A DNA stretch of 64,000 nt, from NCBI GenBank assembly GCA_021397845.1, contig CM038044.1, forward strand, positions 81,911,942 to 81,975,941, written 5' to 3'. This document shows positions 1-12,166 of this stretch, piece by piece. A program made the translations under genes and the position numbers. Source of the DNA: Areca catechu (lineage: Eukaryota; Streptophyta; Magnoliopsida; Arecales; Arecaceae). Numbering within the stretch: position 1 is the stretch's first letter; every line of letters starts with the position of its first letter. The notes beneath the pieces were generated by a model. It did not search any database. It was given only the letters and a program-made list of their open reading frames with translations, and was not told where the DNA came from.

Positions 1-1038
1 CCGATCAAACCTGATTGATCTAATTAGGTCAAATTGGCTCACCTAATTGTCCAATTCGAATCACACATCGAATTGACTAATGAAACCAAACCAATTAGTT
101 CATGAAAACCTACAAGACAAGATTGATATCTAGCAACATGTCATGCCTACCTGGAAGATGAGGAATTTGGTTGAAAATACCAAAATACCCTTCAGTAGTA
201 AGTTACCGTGCAATTTAATCTTTCGATCTCCCATTATCCCGTTTAAGTGATAGGTATGGATATATGTCAAACCCTAATACTTAATCATATCGAATCTCAG
301 CTCGATCATGAGGACTTAACTAATGACTGATTAGATTCCACTAATCTCATCTTGCTTTGATGAAAGGCTTCTTGAGTCTCTCATCGAAGAGATTGCATGG
401 GATAACAATTCCTCTTACCAGGAATGATTGATTCCTTGTTGGTCCACTCACATCCTTCGTACACCATCCACCATACCCAGAACACCCCGTACATGCCGTA
501 ATGGCATGAATGAGTATGAACTAAAATATGGCTTAGTGTCACAAGGAACCATGGTGACCTCAGGTCTAAAGATCACATGCACAACTTCTACTCTATGATC
601 TATCTTTTGACAAGTAGTAAGACTTCCATAAGATAGTCCTGGTGCAGATCAATCCAGTATACTCATACCCTGATGAACACCCTTATCCTTGTATTAGTGT
701 TTCTATACAAGTGGTTGTGAGATCAACCATCCTCATCAACTGAGCATACATAGGATAAGCTAGTCTTTTCGGATTCATCGATCCCCGAATCGATGGTCAA
801 CGACTAGGAACATTCTAGATTAGGGTTTATAGGAATTAGGTCTCACTGTTATGAACTCCATCATAACTCTAACTCCATTGCCCTAATTTATGGGGTTCAT
901 CATAATCAATAAGAAAATATGACACAGCAGTATATGATGAATCAAATGCCTTTATAAATATGAAAGTATGTCATACATGAGCTAGAAGTTTACAAAAAGG
1001 CCCTCATAATGATTGGCTCTTAGGGCACTTTTCTATCA
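1..1038 (-). repeat. Copia-type LTR, 5' end at 1038, runs off the window
   Basis: Read on the minus strand, the LTR begins with TGATAGAAAAGTGCCCTAAG at 1038 and continues to the window edge. The same kind of start (TGTTAGAAAAAGT, then CCTAAAGCCAATC) is seen in the Copia LTR at 26295. The terminus abuts Athila-like LTR sequence without a gap, so this copy inserted into that LTR. The other end and any target duplication lie outside the window. I see no coding sequence. Calling it Copia is an inference from the terminal similarity to the 26295 LTR, which directly follows a Copia pol. Confidence 0.7.
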
Positions 1039-1186
1039 GTTTATACCGTTGGACTCCAAAAATAGATCTCTTCGTAATGATAATCTTCTTTCCTATAAAT
1101 GATATATAAAAATATTAATTTGATATAAATAAAGATAGTTTATTTATTAAATTAATATTTTTATGTATGTATATAATATAATTATC
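1039..1186 (-). repeat. Stub of Athila-like 3' LTR
   Basis: This about 148-bp stretch aligns by eye with the end of the LTR at 6975-7126, sharing the CCGTTGGACT and TAAATTAATA blocks and the ATATAATTAT terminus. It is the first part (minus orientation) of the 3' LTR of the element whose 5' LTR lies at 5274-7126. The rest was separated off by the Copia LTR at 1-1038. The adjoining CACCCCCCAACTT at 1187-1199 is its polypurine tract read on the minus strand. Confidence 0.7.
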
Positions 1187-3731
1187 TCACCCCCCAACTT
1201 TAACTTTACTCATCCTCTAGTAAAATGGATGAATTAGCTATATATACAGACTTATCCTTAAATTGAAAGTTGACTTAGGCTATCCTAAAGGTAGCTGATA
1301 CCCGGGCAGACCATTAAAGAGGTATTTCATTGGATCAATGAATCAACCCAATTAGTGGTTGAGTGTTGACCATAGAAATATTTAGAGGTCTTCTTTACTA
1401 TCTTCCCAACATACTCTTTAAATCTTCTAACATAATTTTAGTCGAGTTTATTGCCTTTTTGCACTTTAGTCCTTTTATTCTTTCTTTTTTTTTGAGAAGT
1501 CTAGTGCAATGTCTTGACCTTTTAAGTATTAGCATCCTTACCTTTTGACATGAACCATAATGCTTACTTAGATGAAGGGACCCGGTTACTCAGTAAGGTG
1601 ACATTACTTAACAGATCTCTTGACCTTCTCACTTTTTGACACGAACCACAATGTTTACTTAGGTGAAGGGGCCCGGTTCTTAGTAAGAGTTCAAGAAGAG
1701 CTGCGAGGTTAGATTGACTCTCTAATATATTTTTAAGAACTTTTTGTATATCTCAACATTTCCACCCCTACTCTCAATAAGTAGGTTCTTTATTAAGATA
1801 AGAAGGGAGAGAGATCTATAATCACTTTCAAAATTTAATTTGATCAACACCCTATTTATCAAGTTTTCTTAGTGATTTGCCCCTTAGTATCTCTAAAACT
1901 ATCTAGGCCATTGAGCAATCATTGATTAGGGTGCATAATTAACTTCAAATCGAGATAAAATTTAGATAGAAAACTAATTATTTTTGGTCATACTTGAGGA
2001 CTTAATCAGATTATTTATTCTCTCCCTCAACTTAATCAACATTATCCTCAATGGAGAAGAAAAATAAAGGGTATAATACATAAAAAAGAATAGGAAAGAG
2101 TACATCAGAGTGGATGTGCTTTGGGAGTTGAAGAAAGCTTCGTGAAGTAGTGGGCTAGTGAAGTAGTGAGCTATTGAACTTCCATCTAAGTTCCTGTAAT
2201 TATACTAAAGAAAAAATGAGATTATTGGGTTGCCTTCTAACCAGCACTAAGTTTAACATCTTCAGTCGGACATTATGAGCGAGTCCAATAGACAATTAAC
2301 TTTATTATGTCCCTCGTAATATCAAAAGGACAGGGCCAATCAGGAGGCCTTGTCATCATGGCAGAAAACCGTTCATAGAGTACTCTATGATGATTAGCTC
2401 AACTCAATAAAGTGTACTGGGCAAGCATGTTATCCCAAGATTTAAAATTATTATTATAGTTATACCATACTTAGAAAGAGATTGTGTTTGTTGGACCGAG
2501 ATTGGAGGTGGTAGTTTAAAAATTTCTTTAATTATGAGTTGGTCTACCCTACTTCCCTTCTCGGGCATGATGTATTTAGTCAATGTCCCTTTCCATTTTA
2601 AATTTGGATACCTTTTTTAGATTAATATTAGACCTATCTCCATACATTATTTTAATATCATGGAAAGATTTTGGAGGCGGTTCTCAAAATTGGTGCCGAA
2701 TATGGAGAAATCAACTAAAAAATTTTTAAGATCTTGATCCTTCATTTAAGTAATATCCCACCGGATAGCATTTTTATGTACTTCTAGAATACCACTAAGT
2801 TGGGCTTCCTGGGTAAGGTTCACTGGAAGAGTTTTAACGGGTGCATCAAGAAGTGATTCAGTTCTAGTTCAGGTGGTGATTCTAACAAGGGGGCTATTGG
2901 TGGGCTAGGTAATGGCTCTTATTGTTCATCAATCAAAAATGGGTTGGTTTCAAAGTAAGGTATTTGTATTGGGTTTTTCACTTCAGTACTATACCCATCT
3001 ACATTAAAATTATCTACCCTTAATTAAGCAAAATAGGGATCTAACAAATCCTAGGAAAGAATTATGGGGGTGGCTTCCTCTATTGAGTCATGCATTTGTG
3101 GGTCTTGGAAAGTCTCGACCAATTCTATCATTGCATCAATTTGTTCTCCCATCCCATTAAATGGCATAGATGATTCTAGGGCACTATGGAATGGGGCCGT
3201 AGGTGAGTGGGATAATGATGAAATTGGTTCATCCCACAAGTTTAATGTTTTCATATATTTTTTTGTCTTGGCCAAATTAACTATATTGGTCCTTATGGTT
3301 GTGTAGAGTTATTCTAAGACCAGTTCATTATCGAAAGTTAGAGTTGATTGTTCAGGAAAAGCTAGAGGGTCATTAAAGTTTTGAACTAGGGATGATCCCT
3401 CTAGGTTACTATTGAGTTGACTAGGCAGTTCACCTCCCTCCTCTCTATTGAGCTCAATCAATTATTGATCAGTTTGATCCATTATCCTATTAATAGATTG
3501 CTGTTGGACTATAATCATTTGTTAAAATTAGACAATCCTATCAACATCTAGGTTGGTATGTAGGAGAGGTGGGTATGGTGCTTACTAAACCTTCTCTTCA
3601 AATGATGAGCCATAATTAATTGAAGATGGTTGATAATGGAGATAGGGCTGATCATAATAGGGTTTATCTATAAACATAGATCCTTGGGTAGCCAAGGTAA
3701 CCACTAGATGCAGTTGCCATGAAAAATCTAG

Positions 3732-3932
3732 TTAAGCCCCCAAACCTAAATTATAGGCATTATAGTATGGATTATCTCTTGAGTTGTAGGTCATTTGGGT
3801 TAGATCCTGATAAACACGATTATACCTAAACTCAAAAGATTGGTACCCGGTGGGGCACTCACTATCAAAGTGGGTGGGCCTCAAATAAATTTGGTGTGTT
3901 AGGAGAAAGGGTACTCTACTATAAGGGTTCAT
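3732..3932 (-). pseudogene. Athila-like gag C-terminal fragment
   Basis: A 66-residue minus-strand open frame holds a HFDSECP segment and then NPYYNAYNLG. Athila-type gag proteins have a degenerate zinc-knuckle tail (H...CP) followed by a block close to NPYSNTYNPGW. The order and spacing here fit that tail, but the following tryptophan-rich block is lost. The fragment lies inside the Athila-like element and has its orientation, which supports the call. No start codon or upstream gag domain can be traced with confidence. The resemblance is recalled from the family and not from an alignment. Confidence 0.4.
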
Positions 3933-5254
3933 TCTCTTAGCACTAATTCAGTCTATCAAATTGTTCTGATTATTTGGATATGCAATCAAAGTTTTGGATT
4001 AGAGCAATCCTTATTTATTCATATTTTTATTTGTCATTATGATTACTATTATTATTCTTTTAAGAGGAGTGGTGAGATGAAGAAGGAAAAGTGTTCTAAA
4101 GAAAAGGGCCTAAGGAGTTTTAGAGCTAAGAGAGAGAAGAAGAATTAGTTAGGGTTTGGTGTTATTTACAAACAAGTTAACATACATGGACTCTCTATCC
4201 TAGGGTTCCTTAATTCTAGACAGCTCCTAACTACCAAGGCAACCTTGCAGCCCTCTAAGTTAGAAACTGACTAATCAACTGACCAGGTAAGGGTAAGATT
4301 GATGGGGGTCCCCCCATTGCTTTTCTTAAACACCAATTAAAATTGGCCATGTCAGTCAATGGAACTAATTAAAAACTATATTTCTTCAGGGCAACATCAT
4401 CCTTGAACCTCTTTCCTAGACAATAGTTAATCAACCAATCCTGGCTCAGTCCAACTCTTTTGGATGCCTTGTCCTATTAAGCTTGAGTTCCTTAGGGGCA
4501 GCATCTAATTGATTTTAATTAATAGGCTTAGGTCAATGCAGGATGTAGGGTGATGGTTTGTGAGCCATGGAAGAGTTATCAACTCCCCACCTTATGTTGT
4601 TTATGGGATAATACCTTAAAGATATTTTATCAAAATATGCTATGCAAACAAGAAAGATGTCCCAAATAGGTAATAGTCTTTTAAGGTTTAGTTAGTTACT
4701 CTATTTTAGTTGTGTTATGAGGTGTTTGTGTTTTCTTTTTAGGTTATTCTATTTTAAGCAAAAAGAATAGAAGGTGGGTTTTAATTTTTTGTTAGTTAGA
4801 TATGAGAGGAAGAAAACTAAATTAGGTTAAACAAATAAGGTAACAAGATATTCTAAACTAAAGCAGAAAATCAAATCTAATATTTAAGGCAGTTATTTAA
4901 AGGTTTATTATTTTTTTAATTTTTTTTAGGTTTATTTAAATAGAATGGAATTTAAAAGGAAAAAAAATTTAGGTTAGTTTGAAAAGGAACAAACTAACTA
5001 AAATCAAATAAAAAAGTATATTTTTTTGTCATGTTGAAAAGGAGGAAACTAATTAAAAGAAAGTAAATAAATAAAGGAATAAATATGGGGTTAGGGTTGA
5101 TCTCACCAAAATCATAAAAATTTCCTTCTCCTCTTTGTTTCCCTTTTTCTCTTTTTTTTTGATTTTTTTTTGCACAAGAAATACGAAAAAAATAGTACAC
5201 TTGAATTTTCAAGAAATCAAAGAAATCAAAAATGTTAGCATTCATGCCTTTCAT

Positions 5255-5267
5255 GGCAACGGTGCCA
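5255..5267 (-). promoter_or_regulatory. Primer-binding site, tRNA-Asp type
   Basis: The minus strand reads TGGCACCGTTGCC, one mismatch from TGGCGCCGTTGCC, the site complementary to the 3' end of tRNA-Asp that Athila and Tat lineages use. It sits six bases inside the LTR end at 5274, as expected for priming of minus-strand DNA. The single change is G to A at a CpG, typical of methylated DNA decay. Confidence 0.75.
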
Positions 5268-5273
5268 AAAACT

Positions 5274-7126
5274 TGATAGATTGTGATGTTGTCATTAAGA
5301 CATTGTGGCTATTAGTTTAATTTAACCGACTTCTAATAAATCAAAAATAGGTAGATAGCAGCAAGTCAAGTCGAATCCATGGAGAAGGCTGTTCTTGGGA
5401 TAGTTTGAAATCTTTGATTTTTATAAAATAAAAAAGTAATTTGAAGTCGGAAAAAAATAAAAGCATGAAAGAAAATCAAAACCTGGTACGTTCGATCTGT
5501 TAGTCAAATCTTAGCATCTACTTATAGGAAAGCAAAAGATAGGAATTTAAATGAAAATAAATTTTATATTAATTATAATAAGAATCTGCAAAGCATTAAA
5601 AATAATAATTAAATATCTAAGAAAGCAGGAACAAAATGTCTGAAGTCGATTGGCATAGCCTCGTCGGGAAGTTGGTTATTATCACATTCCTTTCTTCCAT
5701 CTTACTCCATGGAATGAACTAGGCTTCCTCTTCTTCTTCCTCCTTGGATCTTGATCTGGAGATCGACATATGTGAAGAGATGGTGTAGATGGCATAGCTT
5801 CTCTTCTAAGAAGCCTCACTCTTAGAGGCTAACCCATAACCCAAAGCTAAGCCTTCTACCCTATACCGTACTCCTCTATCTGAGATGCTTTCTATTATAA
5901 CCTAGGAGTCCTTTAAATAGAGCTTGTCGAGGGCTTTGTCTCGATCAAATTGGACTCAATCGAGTTCCAAATCGAACATATATCGCATAGGGACTTCTCG
6001 ACCGACCAATGTGTGGCCTAATGAGGTGATCGATGCTAACTTCCTTCTTCGACATAGAGTCCAGGAGGGACTTTGCCGGGTCTCCAAATCCCTGAATCCT
6101 AGGACTCCTTCTGGGACTCGGATTCTCCTCTCCCAATTATGGTGGATAGCGGGGAAGAGGGATTGACGGAGATGGCGACCGATGACAGGTTGATTGGATG
6201 GTGGGAGGGAACATTAGATGGGGAATAGGGAATAAGAAATAGGGTGGCTTCTCCGGTCCATGAGGATGCTCCTGGCTAGTGATGGGTGGATGATGGTGGC
6301 AAGCAGCGACGAGCTGGTGATGTTGACAGTTGGCACGGTGGCAGGGAGAAGAAGGTTGGTGGCTTGGTGGACTGAGGAAGTGTGGAGGGAGATGAGAAGA
6401 GCAACGACCGACAGTATGGCTTGGGCCTAGAGGGGCATGATAGTGGCAGGTCGATAGGTGTGGGCAGTGGCACTTGGATGGTGGTGATGGAGAGGGGATG
6501 ACTTGCTGAGAAGATGGACGACGATGCCTGAGTAAGAGGAGAATCGACGATGGAGAACATGGGCACGGTTGGCAATGACTTTTCTGGCTTCCTCTCTGAC
6601 CATGGGTGGTGATGATGGGCAAAATGAGGAAGTGAAAAGGGAGATGCCTGGTGGCGGCAATGGTAGATTGAGCAGATGACGGGGAGGAAGAGGAAGGACG
6701 GTGGCTGGCTTCAAAAGTAGCTTCCTGGTGATCTTTCCGGCGAGGGATGGCCCTCGACAGTGAGAGGAAGGTGTCTAGTGACTTCTTCGATGATGAGAAG
6801 GCTTAGGAAGGTCAATGGTCCATGGTTGGGCTTGTGAACCGATAGCAATGGCTATCGGTGGACCAATTCACGTGCTGTAGACCTAGCAGTCGGTCCATGG
6901 TAGACAGGCTACTTTAAAATATGTGCAATTCCTTCAAAATTTAATTTCGGGTCCAATTGAACTTCGATTTGAGTTCCATTTGCACCGTTGGACTTCAAAA
7001 AATGAGCTCTTTGTAATGATGGTCTTTTCTCCTATAAATAATATATAAAAATATTAATTTAATATAAATAAATATAGTTTAATTATTAAATTAATACTTT
7101 TATGTATGTATATAATATAATTATCA
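5274..7126 (-). repeat. Athila-like 5' LTR, 1853 bp
   Basis: The boundaries are TGATA on the left and TATCA on the right, a 5-bp terminal inverted repeat. The primer site lies just to the left, so on the minus strand this is the 5' LTR. A TATA-like TATTTAAAGG on the minus strand near 5910-5920 may be the promoter. A strongly strand-biased segment at 6140-6720 (purine-rich on the plus strand) creates several long proline- and histidine-rich open frames that I regard as composition artefacts. Related but diverged LTR pieces lie at 1039-1186, 7127-7745 and 22800-24485. Confidence 0.7.
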
Positions 7127-7745
7127 AACCACAATGAACCCCTATTTCATAATTGTTGTTCCTCTTGATTGCTCATCTAAGGGGCCCCATCGACATCACC
7201 AATGCATGACCATCGCCACCATCAGTGGTGATATCACTAGAGCCAGTGTTGTCTTCATTTTGGTCAGCAAGATTTTTCGCTCAGGAGCCCCCCTAATGGC
7301 CATGGGCTTCGTTGCTTCATGGTGTCATGATGAGATGGAAAAGGTGACCGATGATGAGCTCTATGGAAGGACGGTGCTAAAGATGAAAAGATCCAGCAAA
7401 GAGATGGCTAGAACCGCACCATGGTCCATGGTTCTTTGCCATGGACCTACAAAAATGGCTTCTGGTGGACCATCGAGCATTCTATGGACCAAGCGGCTGG
7501 TCCATGGTGGATTAGCTACTTTAAAATTAGTGCTTCTCCATTTTAAATCTTTAAAAATTGATTCTGGACTTATTTCAAGTCTAATTCACTTCATACTTTT
7601 TTCATTTGAATCCATAAATCGAGTTCTTTGTGTTGGTGCTCTCCTCTCCTATAAAAGATGCATAAAAGCATCAATTTTAAATAAATAGAGATAATTTAAT
7701 TATTAAATTAATACTTTTATATATGTATATAATGTAATTATAATG
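7127..7745 (-). repeat. Fragment of a related Athila-like LTR
   Basis: From about 7420 on, this stretch parallels the end of the 5274-7126 LTR: palindromic TGGTCCATGG blocks, a CTCCTATAAA block, then AATTTAATTATTAAATTAATAC and an ATAATGTAATTATA end. It directly abuts Tat sequence at 7746. The left half matches poorly and its edge with the neighbouring LTR is uncertain. It may be the U3 part of a second family member lying in tandem. The 184-residue open frame at 7134-7688 does not resemble a known protein and probably is not a gene. Confidence 0.45.
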
Positions 7746-8148
7746 GGGTGATGATTCGAGTCCACCTTTAAATGGTGCATCATTAATTCGGGATCAATTT
7801 CTGGCATATCTGTAGGAGTCCAGGCAAAGATGTCAATTTTCTTTTGTAAGAAGGCTATTAATCGTTCCTTCGTATCTTCATCTATTCTCGAGCTAATTTG
7901 AATAACATGCTAAGAGTCCCCATCATGCAAGGAAATGGCTATGAGATCTTCATAGGCTTCCCTCTCTCTTTGGTCAAATTGTCTCTAGCATCTAATCCTT
8001 CAACTGGGAGGCCATTTAGGGGTTTGATTTGTCTGATCTGATGAACCACCAGGTGCCAATATCTCACCAGAGCTTGGTTTCCATGCACTTCTCCTATCTC
8101 TCGTAATGTAAGAAATCTCATTAGCAAGTAATAGGTCGAAACTATTGC

Positions 8149-8457
8149 CTATAGAGTGTTCAACCTTGGTTGGCTAAATATAACATTATAAGTCGAGGGA
8201 GTCTTTATGACTGTGAAAGTAAGGCACACTCTGGATCGCCAGGGGACACTTCCTATTATCACCGGCAAAGTGATGGTGCTTTCAAAAGGGACCAATTCTC
8301 TCAAGAATCCCTTTATCGATGCATCCAATTCTTTTAGCTGTTCGAGAGAAATGTTCATTTTTAAGAAGGCATCATAAAACAAAACATCTACTGAAGTTCC
8401 ATTATCAACAAGTACATGGTGGACATTATAGTCATCAATATTTGGTGTTATGACCAC
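8149..8457 (-). pseudogene. Tat gypsy protease fragment
   Basis: A 102-residue minus-strand frame contains VLVDNGTSVDVLFYDAF, which fits the retropepsin core of Tat elements (V-L-V-D-x-G-S-S-x-D-x-L-F). The expected D-T-G or D-N-G triad is present as D-N-G. It ends with NVIFSQPRLN, where the family has a NAILGRP-like block. The enzyme would cleave the gag-pol precursor inside particles. The flanking gag tail at 8568-8819 and pre-RT segment at 7746-8150 are in the correct order. Stops separate the three, so no full polyprotein remains. Confidence 0.65.
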
Positions 8458-8567
8458 AAGATCATGGTGGAGATATTAGACTCCTCTTGTATCTATCCAA
8501 GTGAAGGTTATGGTTTCATCGAGACCCTACTCCTGGCTGCTAGCTTTGGCTTCATTCTCTGGTCCCT

Positions 8568-9367
8568 CTATAATAGTGTTGACATTGTGTTTGATGGGTC
8601 GATCAGTAGGTTCCTCCACTTTGGACGATAGCTCTGGCAGGCACGGGACCGGGCATCATGTTTTTCCCCTTGATTATGAAGGAATATGTTCAGTTTGCCA
8701 TGATGAATGAGCTTCTCGATCTCATCTTGAATTTGTATGCCCTCTTTAGTATTATGGCCATGATCCCGATAATAAAAGTAAAATTTGTTCTGGTTCCTTC
8801 TTTCAAGCTTTGCTTGCATCTTTCTAGCTTCAGATAGCTACCCTTAGATCTACATCAAAATGTGATCATGTGGGGTATTTAAAGGGGTATACTGACTGAA
8901 CTTTCATAGTGGCAAAACACCTGCTTAATTAGGGCTTTGAAGATGCCAAATCTAGGGAGGTGTTCTTTGATGTCATGGAGGCGACTGACTCCTCGACCTT
9001 TTTTCTCAATCCCACTTTTCAAGTAAAATCTTGAAGCTGAGGGTTGCTCCTTAGGTATTAAGGCAAATGAAAAAGTAGAAGGTGGAGCAAGAGCTAGGGT
9101 AGATAGAATAGTTGGAGGAACATAGCACCGTATGCTTTCTTTGCATGTGCATACTTTTCTGCTCTAGAGAGCATCTCAAAAAAATCTACTAATGGTTTCC
9201 TTTCTAAGGAGAAAAGAAAAGGATATTGCTGGAGACTACACTTCATGATGATCATGGCAACCTAATGATCAAGGTTGTATACCTTCATGGCCGCTTCATT
9301 CAATAGGCTTACATATGACCCTAAAGGATTCTTCCTCCTACTTAATGTAGATTAGAGAGTTAGAACT
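8568..9367 (-). pseudogene. Tat gag, C-terminal half
   Basis: Reading leftward from 9367, the frame gives a segment with RRKNPLGSYVSLLNEAA, then a VDFFEMLSRAEKYAHAKKAY segment, and later FYFYYRDHGHNTKE (8568-8819). These match the end of the retrotransposon gag domain, the linker helix and the degenerate zinc-knuckle tail (family form CxFHRDHGHDTEEC). The knuckle has lost its cysteines. Frameshifts and stops interrupt the segment. The first half of the same domain lies on the other side of the solo LTR at 9368-11048. Confidence 0.6.
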
Positions 9368-11048
9368 TGGTGCGGGCACCAGATTCAGAAGAAGACTTCG
9401 GGGCTCCATCAGGATCTCTGATTGACCTTGCCCGAAGAATTAGGATTTTCTGTTTTTGTAATAAGGGTTGACTTGGTCAACTCAATTTTAGTCTTGAGTC
9501 TGTAATTTAAATTTTGTTGAGTCATGTTGACTCAGTACAAGTCCTAGCAGTGGCCTAGGTCTTCTCCAAGTTGGTGCCACCTTTTTCAAGTCAAGGTCCA
9601 GGGTGCCACATTTTTCTCCCAGGCTCAAGTAAGTGGGCGCCACACTCCCAGCCACACGCCAGAGTCCAGGGGGCACCACATCTCCATCCCAGTGTCTTGG
9701 TCCCCACACCCAAGGGAGCAAGAATTTTTCTTGAAGCCAAAATCAAGGAGGCGCCCCATATATACCTTAAAAGGCCAAGCTAAAGGAGGAAAGAGGCATT
9801 TCTTGGGGAGCACTTCAAGGGGGTGCCCAATCCATGCCTAAAAAGACCAAAGCAAAGTTGGGAAGAGCCATGACTTGGGGAGAAAGAAAAGGAGGTGTCC
9901 AAAAGAGTTGAGCCATGAAAGGAAGAAGCCAAAACTTGGGGAGCAAAACTAGGAGGCGCCCAAATACTTCCAAATAAAACCAAGCATGGAAGGAAAAAAA
10001 TTTTTCTTGAAGAGCAAGGCTAGGAGGCGCCACCTACTTACCATTTGGAGCCGCCAATCAACACTTATGGAAGCTCTTGGCTGGCCATATGAGAAGGATT
10101 TGATTCTACAAGCCTAATTTGAAGATCCATCCTATTAGTCCCATATGGGAAGATGTAAAATCCTGACCTCTTGTAAAGGCCTATAAAATAAATCCCTCTT
10201 GTAAGTTTTAAACAATGATGAATGAATCCAATTTATGTGTGAGCAAACTCTGTTTCTCTCTTCCATACTTGCATCCAGGTGTTGAGCTCCGTGAGGGAGT
10301 AAATCCGGGTTCCCCAGGAACTTTGAGGAGGTGTGAGATCTCCAACCCCAAACCCTAGGTTAGCCACTTCACTCCCAAACCCTAGCCGCCCATCATCCTC
10401 TTCTTTCCACCAAACCCTAGCCTATCCCACCTCTCACGGCCACTCTCTTCAAGTCAAGGCCGACCATCAGCATCCGGGTCCAGTCCGGATACTTCAGATC
10501 TAGAGCAATTTCTAGAGGAAGTCAGATCAGCTTCCAGGAGAATCTGGATTTCAGCAACATCAGCTTTCAAGTTCTTCAATCTGGTAAATCCTTCCTTGAG
10601 TATCTGATTCCATCACTTGTTCTTCTTCTTTCCCATATCTTGAGTTCAGGAGAAGCCGACTCAGCCACAGGGCCAGTATTGGAGGATCCATTACGAAGAT
10701 ATCCGAATCCGAGGATCCAACAATCTGCTCGAGAGAGTTCTTCCACCAAACTCTGTGAAGATCACTGTCTGGTCGGTAACCCATCTCTTCTCTTTATTTC
10801 TGTCCTGTTGAAAGTTCAGAGCGAAATCCTAGGTCTGGGAGTTTCTCAACCCCCAGCGATCTGTTACTTCTGAACCACTCTGATAACCTAGTTTCTTTTA
10901 AATTGTGCTTTCAATTATTACCTAGTTTCTTTCAATTTAGTTTAGCTTTCCTTTGAGTCAAAGCCAATTTCTGAAAATATATAAAAATAATAATAATAAT
11001 AATCTTAATTTATTTCCGCATCGCATCATCCTCTTTTGTTCTGCATCA
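9368..11048 (+). repeat. Solo LTR of a chromovirus-like gypsy element, 1681 bp
   Basis: The LTR starts TGGTGCGGGCACCAG and ends TTCTGCATCA, and both sides carry the identical pentamer GAACT (9363-9367 and 11049-11053), a perfect target-site duplication. There is no internal region, so unequal LTR recombination has left a solo LTR. A TATA box (CTATAAAATA) lies near 10184-10194 in plus orientation. The start is shared with the LTRs at 12636, 31188, 35775 and 63451, which belong to gypsy elements with chromodomain or matching gag, so this copy is probably of the same group. It interrupts Tat gag. Confidence 0.85.
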
Positions 11049-11326
11049 GAACTCCATTGTGGCTTCCTACTACTAGCAAAATAAGCAAAAGACCAACTTT
11101 ACTAATCAAAATAATGGATAGAACCTCATTTTAGGCTGGAGTACAAATATTGAGCTAATTTCTTGAGAGTTGAAGTGAAAGCGTGGCATAACACCACATC
11201 AATGGCTCCATATAGGAGCATCATCATCTTGAAGCCCTATAAATAGTCCATCGGATTGGTAGACCCATCATATATCTCTAGCTATAGCATCTTGAAATAT
11301 CTTGGCAGTGGCTCTTGCAAGATGTG
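11049..11326 (-). pseudogene. Tat gag, N-terminal half of the gag domain
   Basis: On the minus strand this reads a degenerate gag domain: EIYDGSTNPMDYL, then a MMMLLYGAIDVVLCHAFTST segment, then LKKLAQYLYSSLK. Family members have YDGSTDPxDHLxAF, a central ALPLxG-like helix and a LxGxAxxWYxxL block. The frame reaches the solo LTR at 11048 and resumes at 9367, which confirms one interrupted gene. Several stop codons are present. The upstream leader continues past the second solo LTR at 12167. Confidence 0.6.
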
Positions 11327-12166
11327 TGTTGGGTCTCATGTGGTGCTTCCAAGGCTCAGGGGACCAAGGCTAAGGCCAAGGTCCAATGATCATGATACTA
11401 TCATGAAATTTCTAGGGCTAGTTTGGGTCCTAGGATGAAAGGCTATTAGCCTTTCGGGTCTTAAGGTTCAGAGGACTTGGGAATGAAAAGCTATTAGCCT
11501 TTCGGGTCTTGAGGTTTAGAGGACTTGGGCCTCAAGGGGCTAACTTATATTGAGCTGGTTTTGAGTCCTAGGTATGTGTGATTGGGCCGAGTCAAGGGTG
11601 TACTTGGACTTGGGAAACTCAATTATGCATTAAGTTGGCTTATGGGAGTTTTAGGGTTAGGTCATGGTGACCTAATATATATATACTTTGTATATGGAGC
11701 TGATTGGAGCCATCATAATGAAATAACTTTTTCTCCCTGATATCTATATTCTTCCTTTCTCTCTTTCCCTTTGGTTTATCACTCTCTATCAAGGGAACAT
11801 CAGCATCCAAGCCACCATACCCTAGGAAGGAGAGAATTCCTTAGCACCTAAGGACTCCTAGTCCAAGTAGGAAACCAAGCACCTAGCCTCTTTGGAGTCA
11901 TCCCTCTCTACCCTTTTGGAGTTTGACTAGGAGCTTTGGAGGGTTGAATCCTCACTATTGGAGGTCCCAAGAGTAGTGGTTTCACATCCATATCATATCT
12001 AGCATGTTCGAGGCACTCTGTATAAGTTAGGAGATTTTTGCACAAGAAAGCTGAATCCTTGCCAGGCTAATTGCTTCAATCCCCTATTGCTATCACTTCC
12101 AATATAAGATTTTGAGGTTGGTTGCTAGTAGAAGGTTGTCCACGCACCTGGAAACATCCTCCAACA
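11327..12166 (+). repeat. Second solo LTR, 840 bp, family unknown
   Basis: The stretch begins TGTTGGGTCTC and ends CATCCTCCAACA (terminal inverted repeat TGTTGG/CCAACA). It is flanked by ATGTG and ATGGG, a target duplication with one mismatch. Joining the flanks restores Tat gag leader sequence. A TATATATATA stretch near 11673 suggests plus orientation. An imperfect 48-bp tandem duplication at 11435-11530 carries a hairpin (AAAGGCTA, one base, TAGCCTTT). There is no coding sequence. I cannot assign the superfamily. Confidence 0.65.

Larger units (their letters stand above)
1187..5273 (-). mobile_element. Internal region of a degenerate Athila-like gypsy element
   Basis: The region lies between a polypurine tract at its left end (minus-strand AAGTTGGGGGGTG) and a primer site at 5255-5267 at its right end. 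At about 4.1 kb it is too short for gag plus pol, and I find no reverse transcriptase or integrase motif. The only protein trace is a gag-like fragment at 3732-3932. The rest is AT-rich and full of stops. Leader-like text at about 4200-4560 vaguely resembles the leader of the element at 31189-34179. It is probably non-autonomous or internally deleted, which is an inference from length and missing motifs. The small open frames at 1363, 3051, 3064, 4994 and 5135 look like chance. Confidence 0.55.

Noticed and set aside
6137..6714. Three overlapping long minus-strand frames rich in P, H and S (161, 99 and 95 residues)
   Set aside because: They overlap in different frames within a strand-biased segment of an Athila-like LTR, lack any known domain, and similar composition gives similar frames in the sister LTR at 23400-24250.
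7134..7688. 184-residue plus-strand open frame
   Set aside because: No domain is recognisable, and its second half coincides with LTR sequence shared with 5274-7126.
11435..11530. Hairpin AAAGGCTA-T-TAGCCTTT as a terminator or tRNA-like structure
   Set aside because: It is part of a 48-bp duplication in a plant LTR; no tRNA box or U-tract context.
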